This document shows positions 16,950 through 23,808 of a stretch of 38,606 nucleotides of DNA, piece after piece. This DNA is from Acidobacteriaceae bacterium. Lineage in GTDB: Bacteria > Acidobacteriota > Terriglobia > Terriglobales > Acidobacteriaceae. The notes beneath the pieces are model-generated. The model was not told the DNA's origin and did not search any database. It worked only from the letters and a program-made list of their open reading frames with translations. Made by a program: the position numbers and the translations under genes. The stretch lies in contig JASHRF010000038.1 of the NCBI GenBank assembly GCA_030037545.1, positions 1 to 38,606 of the forward strand. The letters are read 5' to 3'. Numbering within the stretch: position 1 is the first letter of the stretch; each line of letters starts with the position of its first letter.

Positions 16950-17708
16950 ATGAGCGACTGTTCCATTTGCGATGGTGTGGGTCTGGTGCGCGTGATCGAT
17001 AGCGCCGGGCGCTGGGTGTCGCGGCCCTGCGAGTGCCAGGAGATACAGCGCGAGGAGCGGCGCCTGTCGGCGGCGCGCATCCCGCAGCGCTACCGCGACT
17101 GCACCCTCGACGCGTTTGATCCCTCCTACCCGCGGGCCGACGATTCGCTGGCTCGCGCGCTGCTGACGGCGCGCCGGTTCGTCGATGCCTACCCTGTCGA
17201 TACGGCCGGCCGAGGGCTGCTTTTTGTGGGCACGGCCGGCCTTGGCAAAACCCACCTGGCTGTGGGCGTTTTGCAGCGCCTGGTGCGCGAGCGCGGCGTC
17301 CGCGGACTCTTCTGCGACTACCGCGAGCTCCTCAAGAATATCCAGAACAGCTATAACCCGCAGGTCAATACCACCGAAATCGAACTACTCAAGCCGGTTT
17401 TCGCGGCCGAGGTGCTGGTGCTCGACGACCTGGGCGCGCAAAAACCCAACGAGTGGGTCTGGGACACGGTGGCGCTGATCCTGAATACCCGCTACAACGA
17501 CCGGCTGACCACCATCATCACCACCAACTACCCTGACCTGCCGGCCGGCGGCGGTGAGCTTAGCGACTCGCAACGCGCCGCCCGCGAGCAGACCCTTGGC
17601 GACCGCATTGGCGACCGCATGAGATCGCGCCTCGCTGAGATGTGCATCCGCGTGGAAATGAAGGGCGAGGATTTTCGTCAGACGGTGAAGCGAGCGCGAT
17701 TCGGGTGA
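16950..17708 (+). CDS. DnaC/IstB-like AAA+ ATPase (helicase-loader-like)
   Basis: The 252-residue protein has an N-terminal CxxC...CxC cluster (C4, C7, C27, C29) that may bind zinc. The AAA+ core follows: Walker A VGTAGLGKTHLA near residue 95, Walker B VLVLDDLGAQ near 155, sensor 1 TIITTNYP and an arginine-finger region DRIGDRMRSRLAEMC. This is the DnaC/DnaI helicase-loader family, also related to IstB of IS21. No transposase lies next to it, and the zinc-like N-terminus fits chromosomal loader-like proteins, so replication function is more likely. It is a single gene, followed 90 bp later by a DUF1648 gene. Confidence 0.87.
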   Translation: MSDCSICDGVGLVRVIDSAGRWVSRPCECQEIQREERRLSAARIPQRYRDCTLDAFDPSYPRADDSLARALLTARRFVDAYPVDTAGRGLLFVGTAGLGKTHLAVGVLQRLVRERGVRGLFCDYRELLKNIQNSYNPQVNTTEIELLKPVFAAEVLVLDDLGAQKPNEWVWDTVALILNTRYNDRLTTIITTNYPDLPAGGGELSDSQRAAREQTLGDRIGDRMRSRLAEMCIRVEMKGEDFRQTVKRARFG

Positions 17709-17798
17709 AGGGGCTGCCTCGTTTCGAAACACCGTTCTGACCGGTTTTGCAACAGTATGTTTCGATTCGAGACACATGCTCGCCGGAAAGACGTTTTC

Positions 17799-18269
17799 AT
17801 GCGCAAAGTCCTCAATTTCGTAAGCCTTGCCGGCTTGGTGGTGCTGGCGTGGGTCACCGCCGACGTACTGGCCGGACCGCACCGGCTCCCGGGCCGCATT
17901 CCTACTCACTTCGATCTGGCTGGACGTCCCAACGGCTGGGGGTCGCCGTTTCTGCTGCTTTTGCTGCCGGTCATCGCCTGCGTGCTGTATCTGTTCATGA
18001 CCCTGGCGGCTCGCTATCCCGGCAGCTTCAATTACCCGGTGCGCGTCACGCGCGCTAACCTGGCCCGGTTGCAGGCGCTGGCGCTGCAGATGATTGCGTG
18101 GCTGAAAGCGGAGATTGTCTGGCTGTTTGCCTCGATCCAGATCGCAGCGATCCATGCGGCGCATACCGGCCGCTCAGGCGGGATCTCCGCGTGGCTGATG
18201 CCGACGGCGCTGGGCGTGATCTTCGGGACGATTATCGGCTACGTGGTGGCCATGCGCCGCTCGGCGTAA
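17799..18269 (+). CDS. DUF1648-domain membrane protein
   Basis: The 156-residue protein has a first membrane helix near residues 8-25, then GRIPTHFDLAGRPNGWGS, which is the DUF1648 signature. Further helices lie around PFLLLLLPVIACVLYLFMTL, ALQMIAWLKAEIVWLFASIQ and a C-terminal ALGVIFGTIIGYVVAM. The domain is found in SdpI-like immunity proteins and many uncharacterised membrane proteins; biochemical function is unknown. The ATG at 17799 (MRKVLNF) is the best start because 14 upstream codons are polar and non-typical. It converges with the phosphoribosyltransferase gene. Confidence 0.8.
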   Translation: MRKVLNFVSLAGLVVLAWVTADVLAGPHRLPGRIPTHFDLAGRPNGWGSPFLLLLLPVIACVLYLFMTLAARYPGSFNYPVRVTRANLARLQALALQMIAWLKAEIVWLFASIQIAAIHAAHTGRSGGISAWLMPTALGVIFGTIIGYVVAMRRSA

Positions 18270-18327
18270 GGGCGGCGCGAGACGTTCCCAACTGGAAGAA
18301 TCCGCAGATTCCTCGGCTCCGTTTGGC

Positions 18328-18984
18328 CTACGCGGCCGGCGCCTGACGATCGCGCCGCGCCTCGCCCAACAGCGCTCGCACTTCTTCGTCGCTGGTGGGC
18401 GCGAAGTCGCGGTAGAACTGGCCCACGGCCTCAAAATCTTCTGACGCGGAAAGGCACAGCACGCGATCGGCTTCGCTCTCCAACTCGCGGCAGGTTGAAG
18501 CCGCAGCCACAGGTATCGCAATTACCACCCGTCCGGCGCGGGGGCGCACTGCGCGAGCGGCGGCCTTCATGGTTGCGCCGGTGGCCAGGCCATCGTCGAT
18601 GAGAATGGCGGTGCGGCCTTCAATGGCCAGCGGCGGCGCGCCCTCGCGATAGACAAGCTCGCGGCGCGCAATCTCTTCCTGCTCGCTGGCGATCAGGCCG
18701 CGCAGCTCTTCCGTGGAGATGTGGAAGTGTTCGACCAGCGCGGGATTTACAGCCACGATGCCTCCACTAGCCACGGCGCCGATGGCCAGCTCGCGCTGGC
18801 CGGGTGCGCCCAGCTTGCGGACCATGAGCACGTCGAGAGGCAGCTTGCAGGCGCGCGCCACTTCGAAGGCCACGGGAACACCGCCGCGCGGAAGAGCGAG
18901 CACCATCGCGGCGTGCAGGTCAGGCAGCGTGGAAACCAGGGGCGCCAACGCGCGGCCCGCGCTTCTGCGATCGTCGAACACCAT
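18328..18984 (-). CDS. Phosphoribosyltransferase-fold protein (type I PRTase)
   Basis: The 218-residue protein has the PRPP-binding loop AILIDDGLATGATM and the upstream LALPRGGVPVAFEVA and LMVRKLGAPGQRELAIGAV segments. These are typical of a widespread family of stand-alone phosphoribosyltransferase-domain proteins, often near dienelactone-hydrolase-like genes. The substrate is unknown; catalysis is possible because the acidic pair and TGATM loop are intact. The ATG is at 18984. It lies 55 bp upstream of rplI's 3' end on the same strand. Confidence 0.87.
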   Translation of the reverse strand: MVFDDRRSAGRALAPLVSTLPDLHAAMVLALPRGGVPVAFEVARACKLPLDVLMVRKLGAPGQRELAIGAVASGGIVAVNPALVEHFHISTEELRGLIASEQEEIARRELVYREGAPPLAIEGRTAILIDDGLATGATMKAAARAVRPRAGRVVIAIPVAAASTCRELESEADRVLCLSASEDFEAVGQFYRDFAPTSDEEVRALLGEARRDRQAPAA

Positions 18985-19039
18985 GGCCGGCCTTCTTACG
19001 GGCTTCGGATGAAGGCTATACCCGCGCGGGGGATTTGGG

Positions 19040-19558
19040 CTACTCGGTCGCTGCTTCTTCGCTGGCCGGCTCGGCGGCGGTTTCGACTTCTTCGCTGGCT
19101 TTAGCCTCTTCCATGGCTTCGGCGTGTACCGACACCTTTACCTGTGCGGTGACTTCGCGATGTAGCTTGATCGACACCTTGAAGTCACCTACGCTCTTGA
19201 GCGGCTCGTTCAGCACAATCCTGCGGCGGTCAATCTCGAAGCCCTGCCTGGCGAGCTCGGCGGCGATGTCAGACGAAGTGACGGAGCCGAAGAGATGGCC
19301 CTGCTCGCCTGCCTTGCGCATGAACGCGAGGGCAACCGGTTCGAGCTTTTTAACCAGATCCTCGGCCTGCGCCTTTTCCGTGGCCGAGCGGCGCGCGGCG
19401 GCGGCCTTCATCTGCTCGATGACCGCCTTGTTGTTTTCCGTGGCCTGCATGGCCAACTTGCGGGGCAGCAGGTAGTTGCGGCCGTAGCCGTCCGCGACCT
19501 TAACCACGTCGCCGCGGCTGCCCAGGTTGACGACATCTTCTTTCAGAATGACTTCCAT
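19040..19558 (-). CDS. rplI: 50S ribosomal protein L9
   Basis: The 172-residue product starts MEVILKEDVVNLGSRGDVV and continues DGYGRNYLLPRKLAMQAT, the diagnostic L9 N-terminal domain. The C-terminal domain (KAGEQGHLFGSVTSSDIAAEL) is also intact. About 25 extra residues rich in Glu and Ala end the protein, beyond the usual length of about 148. I start at the ATG at 19558; 39 upstream codons are open but not L9-like. It is the last gene of the rpsF-rpsR-rplI set. Confidence 0.96.
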   Translation of the reverse strand: MEVILKEDVVNLGSRGDVVKVADGYGRNYLLPRKLAMQATENNKAVIEQMKAAAARRSATEKAQAEDLVKKLEPVALAFMRKAGEQGHLFGSVTSSDIAAELARQGFEIDRRRIVLNEPLKSVGDFKVSIKLHREVTAQVKVSVHAEAMEEAKASEEVETAAEPASEEAATE

Positions 19559-19704
19559 GGTGATTCTCCAACGCCTTGGGCGCCTTGATTTTTTCGACAG
19601 CTCGCGGGCAAACAGCCGCGCGCAGAAAAAGCGACCGCAGATCCTTCCACTCCCTGCTCCGCTTCGCACAGACAACAGACCGCGAGGAAACGGCGGCCTG
19701 AAAT

Positions 19705-19724
19705 GTACGGGCCGAAGCCCGTAC
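19705..19724. repeat. Palindromic hairpin GTACGGGC-CGAA-GCCCGTAC
   Basis: A perfect 8-bp stem with a CGAA tetraloop lies in the 178-bp rpsR-rplI gap, 13 bp from the rpsR stop. The GGC-NNAA-GCC core is shared with 14730-14743, 14764-14783 and 38377-38390. It may stabilise or attenuate the transcript, but no T-tract follows on the minus strand. Confidence 0.6.
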
Positions 19725-19736
19725 CCTCCGCTCCGC

Positions 19737-20066
19737 TTAGTGACGCGTGGTGAAAGGCAGCAGGGCGATATTGCGGGCCTGCTTTATGGCCCGCGTCAGG
19801 CGGCGCTGATGCGTGGTGCACACGCCGGTGAGACGCCGGGGCACGATCTTGCCGCGCTCAGCCACAAACTGCTGCAGCAGCCGCACATCGCGGTAAGGGA
19901 TAGCGTCGATCTTTTCGGTGCAGAATTTGCACACCTTCTTGCGGCGGAAAAACTTGCCGCGTCCGCCTGGTCCTCCGCCGGAACGAGGGCCGCGCGGGCC
20001 AGGGCCGGAGGACTGTTGCTGGGGCGCGCCCGACTCGGGCGCCCTGGCTTGGATTTCGTCTGCCAT
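19737..20066 (-). CDS. rpsR: 30S ribosomal protein S18
   Basis: The 109-residue product has the S18 core: [37 protein letters not shown], and [20 protein letters not shown]. The N-terminal 35 residues are an unusual Gly/Pro/Ser/Gln-rich extension. S18 pairs with S6 on the small-subunit platform. The ATG at 20066 has GAGGA about 9 nt upstream. It follows rpsF after 191 bp; no ssb gene lies between, unlike the order in many bacteria. Confidence 0.95.
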   Translation of the reverse strand: MADEIQARAPESGAPQQQSSGPGPRGPRSGGGPGGRGKFFRRKKVCKFCTEKIDAIPYRDVRLLQQFVAERGKIVPRRLTGVCTTHQRRLTRAIKQARNIALLPFTTRH

Positions 20067-20257
20067 CAGGTTTTCCTCTTCTTCAGTGTCCTGCAGCGCC
20101 TGGGCGGTGCAGGTCTTATTTCGGGCCGAGCCGGATGAAAATCCGGTGGCGGCTGTGGATTCGCATTTCGCGGTCTCCCACTTTGGCCGATTCGCAACGA
20201 ACACGAATTGCCGAAGGCGGGGCACCCGGGCTTTTCAGGCTGGGCCGAAACTCGCGC

Positions 20258-20689
20258 TTACGCGCTGGCCTGGGCGGGTTCGGCGGCGTTCGCCGGCGGG
20301 ACCGCTTCAACAGGCGCAGGCGGAGGCGCAGGCGCTGCCGGCGGCTCGGCCGAGCGGCGCACGCCGCGATTGGCTTTCACCTTGGCCAGGCGCTTCTCTT
20401 CTTCGTCGATGCGCACGGTGATGAACTTGATCACCGGCTCGGTGACGCGCAGGCGGCGCTCCAGCTCCATCACCACCGGGCCGCCGGCCTCGATGGTGAA
20501 AAGAACGTAGTTGCCGTCGTTAAACTTGCGCACCGTATAGGCCAGCTTGCGGCGGCCCAGCTTCTCGACCGTCTTGACCGCACCGCCGCCGTTGGTCACA
20601 GTGGTGGTAAAACCTGCGACCAGCTTGTCGGCATCTTCCTCGGCGATATCGGGCCGAAGAATGAACATGACTTCATACAAACGGGACAT
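20258..20689 (-). CDS. rpsF: 30S ribosomal protein S6
   Basis: The 143-residue product starts MSRLYEVMFILRPDIAEEDA and has the S6 ferredoxin-like fold motifs LGRRKLAYTVRKFNDGNYVL and VIKFITVRID. It ends with about 35 residues of Ala/Pro/Val, an extension not needed for ribosome binding. S6 forms a dimer with S18. The ATG at 20689 is preceded by GAGGAG. Upstream is a heptamer array, then pth. Confidence 0.95.
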   Translation of the reverse strand: MSRLYEVMFILRPDIAEEDADKLVAGFTTTVTNGGGAVKTVEKLGRRKLAYTVRKFNDGNYVLFTIEAGGPVVMELERRLRVTEPVIKFITVRIDEEEKRLAKVKANRGVRRSAEPPAAPAPPPAPVEAVPPANAAEPAQASA

Positions 20690-20708
20690 TGCTCCTCACA
20701 GTTGTGAG

Positions 20709-20789
20709 AGATCAGTTATCAGTTTTCAGTGAACAGTTCGAAGCCGTAGCTAATTCTGATCTCTGTTCTCTGATCCCCGCTCTCTGTCA
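20709..20789 (-). repeat. Heptamer tandem arrays D1/D2, D2 overlapping the 3' end of pth
   Basis: D1 (20709-20739) has units GATCAGT, TATCAGT, TTTCAGT and GAACAGT. D2 (20755-20789) has CTGATCT, CTGTTCT, CTGATCC and then decays. Both keep a 7-bp period. D2 is read on the minus strand as the last residues of Pth (RERGSENRDQN, stop at 20750-20752). Confidence 0.75.
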
Positions 20790-21463
20790 TCCTTCCTGTT
20801 AAACTCGTTCATTGCGGCTGCAGGTCCGGCTTCGAGAATGCGCCGCGTGGCTTTTGCCACCCGGTCGAGCACCTCGTCGAGGACCGTTAAATCCGCTTTG
20901 CGCATGGGCGAGAGCAGGTAATTCCTGCCCGGACGCTTTGCGCCGGCCACGGCTGCTTCCGGAGGCAGGCTCAACCCAACTCCGATGCGCAATCGCAGCC
21001 ACTCCTGCGTGCCCAGGGCGCCGGTTACGCTGCGGGCTCCGTTGTGGCCGGCCGGCGAACCGCGCTCCCTGATCTTGAACGTTCCCAGCGGGAGATCGAG
21101 CTCGTCGTAAATCACGAGCAGGTCCCGCGCAGGGTCGGCTTCGAACTCATGAACCAGCGCGGACACCGCAGCGCCGCTCAGGTTCATGAACGTCTCCGGC
21201 TTGGCCAGGATGACCTGCCGACCTGCTAAACGGCAGGTTGCGGTCATGGCCCGGCAACGCCGGTTTTGGACCACAACTCCCTCCTGCCGGGCGATGCGGT
21301 CGATGGCCATGAATCCCGCGTTATGCGGGGTCCACAGGTATTCCAGGCCAGGATTGCCGAGGCCCACAATCAGGAACGGGCCACTCCGGCTAATGGAGCC
21401 GTGGCTCCCGGCGAGCGGTTCTTGCTGCTCGCTGGATCGGCCGGACTCGCTTGCATCCGCCAA
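20750..21463 (-). CDS. pth: Peptidyl-tRNA hydrolase
   Basis: The 237-residue product has LIVGLGNPGLEYLWTPHNAG with the catalytic His, and KPETFMNLSG, LLVIYDELDLPLGTFKIRERG and PAGHNGARSV. All are diagnostic of bacterial Pth, which cleaves peptidyl-tRNAs released from ribosomes. It is about 40 residues longer than usual, with a polar 29-residue N-terminal extension and a C-terminal tail encoded by a heptamer array. The ATG at 21463 is 3 bp after the rplY stop, which fits coupling. A shorter start is not available near the core. Confidence 0.95.
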   Translation of the reverse strand: MADASESGRSSEQQEPLAGSHGSISRSGPFLIVGLGNPGLEYLWTPHNAGFMAIDRIARQEGVVVQNRRCRAMTATCRLAGRQVILAKPETFMNLSGAAVSALVHEFEADPARDLLVIYDELDLPLGTFKIRERGSPAGHNGARSVTGALGTQEWLRLRIGVGLSLPPEAAVAGAKRPGRNYLLSPMRKADLTVLDEVLDRVAKATRRILEAGPAAAMNEFNRKDDRERGSENRDQN

Positions 21464-21466
21464 GGC

Positions 21467-22183
21467 TTACTTCTTCGCTCCCGCCTCGGGCTTCTTGGCG
21501 GCCGCGCCCTCAGCCTCAGCCTTACCCTTCTTGGCCACTTCCGGTTCAGCCGGCGCAGCAGCGCCTTCCGTTCCCGGTACAGCAGCCGCTGCTTCGCCTT
21601 CAGGCGGCGCTTCCACAACCTCTTCGCGGATCGAGATCACGTGCGCCACCGTGGCATCTTCCGGGGTCAGGTACTTGATCTTGTCGGAGTGCGGCAGCCC
21701 GTTGACACGCACCACGTGGTGCATTTCCAGCCCCGAGACATCGACATCGATGTGGCTGGGGATGTCGGCGGGCAGGCACTCGATCTCGACCTCGCGCATG
21801 ACCTGGTCGAGAATGCCGCCTTGAGTCTTGACGCCGATAGGCGTGCCCAGTAGCTTGACCCGCACATGCACGCGCAGCGGCTTGTCGAGCGCGATACGCT
21901 TCAGGTCGATGTGGATGAGCTGGTCCTTGATCGGCTCGCGCTGCCAGTCTACAATCATGGCCTTGGCCGCCGCGGAGCCGCCAACTTCCACGTCGAAGAT
22001 GGTGTTGTGGCCGGTCTCGGAATAAAGGATCCGGGTGATCTGCTTGGGATCCACTTCGACGGCCATGGGCTCGTGCCCGGAGCCATAGAGAACGGCGGGA
22101 ATCTTGCCGGCGCGGCGCACGCGGCGCGCGGCGTTCTTGTTGAATTTCCCCTCGCGGGGTTTGGCTACCACAACTTCAGGCAT
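21467..22183 (-). CDS. rplY: 50S ribosomal protein L25 (general stress protein Ctc type)
   Basis: The 238-residue protein has the L25/TL5 N-terminal domain (AARRVRRAGKIPAVLYGSG, then DWQREPIKDQLIHIDLKRI) and the CTC C-terminal domain (REVEIECLPADIPSHIDVDV). It ends with an Ala/Glu/Lys-rich tail of about 45 residues. It binds 5S rRNA. The ATG is at 22183. It sits between prs and pth, in the order conserved in many bacteria. Confidence 0.95.
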   Translation of the reverse strand: MPEVVVAKPREGKFNKNAARRVRRAGKIPAVLYGSGHEPMAVEVDPKQITRILYSETGHNTIFDVEVGGSAAAKAMIVDWQREPIKDQLIHIDLKRIALDKPLRVHVRVKLLGTPIGVKTQGGILDQVMREVEIECLPADIPSHIDVDVSGLEMHHVVRVNGLPHSDKIKYLTPEDATVAHVISIREEVVEAPPEGEAAAAVPGTEGAAAPAEPEVAKKGKAEAEGAAAKKPEAGAKK

Positions 22184-22221
22184 TTGCGTTTTCTCATTTC
22201 CTTAGAATCGGGCACGGAGAA

Positions 22222-22420
22222 CAGCTTTCAGCCGTCAGCTTCCCAGCTTTCAGCCCAGTCGTGCGGCTGGATGCTGAGTTGTCCCGCTCCCTTTGTTGGA
22301 CCAGAAACCAGAAACCAGAGAACAGAGATCAGAGATCGAAAAACTGCTGACCGTGCCTTCCGATTTCCGGCTGTGGTTGATAACGCGAGTCAGAAATTGC
22401 TGATCTCTGACCCCTGATCT
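22222..22420 (-). repeat. Heptamer tandem arrays E1-E3 between prs and rplY
   Basis: E1 (22222-22256) contains TTTCAGC-type units. E2 (22301-22338) has AACCAGA, AACCAGA, GAACAGA and GATCAGA. E3 (22397-22420) has TGATCTCTGACCCCTGATCT. E2 and E3 are inverted relative to each other and could pair. E3 runs up to the prs stop codon at 22421-22423. The gap holds no gene. Confidence 0.75.
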
Positions 22421-23512
22421 CTACGAGAACAGCGTGCTTACGCTGGTTTCCATGTGGATGCTCTCGATGGCCGCGCCCAACAGGCCGGAAATCGTGAGCA
22501 CCTTGATCTTGGGCACCTTCAATGCCGCGTCGCGCAGGGGGATGGTGTCCGTAACCACCACCTGCTCCAGGCGCGAGTTGGCAATGCGGTCGATGGCCGG
22601 GCCGGAAAGCACGGCGTGGCTGGCGCAGGCATACACGGCGCTGGCCCCGGCGGCGTAAAGCGCGTCAACCGTCTTCACCAGCGTGCCCGCGGTGTCGATA
22701 ATGTCGTCGATGATGAGGCAGGTCTTGCCGTTCACGTCGCCCACCACGTGCATGACCTCGGCCACGTTGAGATCGGTGCGGCGCTTGTCCACGATGGCCA
22801 GCGGCACGCCCATCTTTTGCGCAAAGAAACGCGCCCGCTCCACACCGCCCGCATCGGGCGAAACCACCGTCAGGTTAGGCAGGTTCATTTCCTTGAAGTA
22901 GCTCACCAGCACCGGGCTGGCGAAGAGGTGATCGACGGGAATATTGAAGAAACCCTGAATCTGGGCGGCGTGCAGGTCAACGAAGAGCGCGCGGTTGGCG
23001 CCGGCGGTGGTGAGCAGGTCGGCAATGAGCTTGGCGCTGATGGCCACGCGCGGGCGGTCCTTGCGGTCCTGGCGCGCGTACCCGTAGTAGGGCACCACTA
23101 CCGTGATCCGCGCCGCTGAAGCGCGCTTGAGCGCGTCGATCATCACCAACAACTCCACCAGGTGCTGGTCCACTGGATAGCAGGTGGGCTGCACCACAAA
23201 TACGTCTACACCGCGCACGTTCTCAAGCAGTTGGAAATAAACCTCGCCGTCGGCAAACCGCTGCAGCTTGGCTTCGCCCACCTTCACCCCGATGTGTTCG
23301 CCGATCTTCCGGGCCAGTTCGGGATTGGCCGTTCCGCTGAAGAGCTTGAAGCGCTTGTCTTCGCTGAGCCGGGCCGGCTTTTTGCGTTCGGCGCCCGGCT
23401 TTGTGTCCTTTGCTGCCTTGGCCTCGGGTTCCTTCTGCTGCCCTTCACGGGAAGCGGAAGGCTGGTTTACCTTCGGCTTATCCTCGTCCATGACCAGAGT
23501 TTCCATTCCCAT
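22421..23512 (-). CDS. prs: Ribose-phosphate pyrophosphokinase (PRPP synthetase) with N-terminal extension
   Basis: The 363-residue protein contains the full Prs set: KLFSGTANPELARKIGEHIG, YYGYARQDRKDRPR, DLHAAQIQGFF, VVSPDAGGVERARFFA, the flexible loop DKRRTDLN, and the PRPP site CLIIDDIIDTAGTLVK. It makes PRPP from ribose-5-phosphate and ATP. About 50 residues of Lys/Glu/Pro/Gln-rich sequence precede the usual N-terminus. The ATG at 23512 has GGAGG about 10 nt upstream, which supports this extended form. The frame stays open further upstream but would run through the tRNA-Gln gene. Confidence 0.94.
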   Translation of the reverse strand: MGMETLVMDEDKPKVNQPSASREGQQKEPEAKAAKDTKPGAERKKPARLSEDKRFKLFSGTANPELARKIGEHIGVKVGEAKLQRFADGEVYFQLLENVRGVDVFVVQPTCYPVDQHLVELLVMIDALKRASAARITVVVPYYGYARQDRKDRPRVAISAKLIADLLTTAGANRALFVDLHAAQIQGFFNIPVDHLFASPVLVSYFKEMNLPNLTVVSPDAGGVERARFFAQKMGVPLAIVDKRRTDLNVAEVMHVVGDVNGKTCLIIDDIIDTAGTLVKTVDALYAAGASAVYACASHAVLSGPAIDRIANSRLEQVVVTDTIPLRDAALKVPKIKVLTISGLLGAAIESIHMETSVSTLFS

Positions 23513-23571
23513 CTGAAACGTTCCTCCAAGCTGGTTGGCTTTGGCTGATTTCGGGATACGATATGAAACTT

Positions 23572-23645
23572 TGGCTGGGCGACCAGGATTCGAACCTGGA
23601 TAAGTGCCTCCAAAGGGCACTGTCCTGCCATTGAACGATCGCCCA
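23572..23645 (-). tRNA. tRNA-Gln (anticodon TTG)
   Basis: The minus strand folds as a complete cloverleaf of 74 nt. The acceptor stem is TGGGCGA/TCGCCCA, the anticodon arm is GTGCC-CTTTGGA-GGCAC with anticodon TTG at 23613-23611, the T-arm is CCAGG-TTCGAAT-CCTGG, and the CCA end is encoded (23572-23574). It lies 59 bp upstream of the prs start on the same strand. Confidence 0.96.
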
Positions 23646-23706
23646 ACAACTCCTTCGCCAGCCGACGCTGAGTTTTGCTTGCGCACCGCACGGCTGTCAA
23701 GAAAAA

Positions 23707-23808
23707 CAGTTGTCAGCGATCAGTTGTCAGTAATCAGTTTTTCCTGGGCAGCCAACGCCCGTGGTGCGCGCCGCGGCCGACAACTGATAACTGATCACTG
23801 ACAACTTA
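23707..23808 (-). repeat. Heptamer tandem arrays F1/F2, inverted pair ending in the ispE stop codon
   Basis: F1 (23707-23742) reads CAGTTGT, CAGCGAT, CAGTTGT, CAGTAAT, CAGTTTT, the cleanest 7-bp period in the window. F2 (23779-23808) reads ACTGATA, ACTGATC, ACTGACA, the inverse of F1. The arms can pair over about 28 nt around a GC-rich loop. The ispE stop codon (23806-23808) is the end of F2. Confidence 0.82.

Noticed and set aside
16950..17708. IS21 IstB helper gene
   Set aside because: No IstA transposase or insertion-sequence ends lie nearby, and the N-terminal CxxC...CxC cluster fits DnaC-like chromosomal proteins better.
23513..23686. Extended prs frame from 23686
   Set aside because: It reads through the tRNA-Gln gene; GGAGG supports the ATG at 23512.
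23707..23808. CRISPR array
   Set aside because: The 7-bp period, no spacers and no cas genes rule it out; it is a heptamer array pair.
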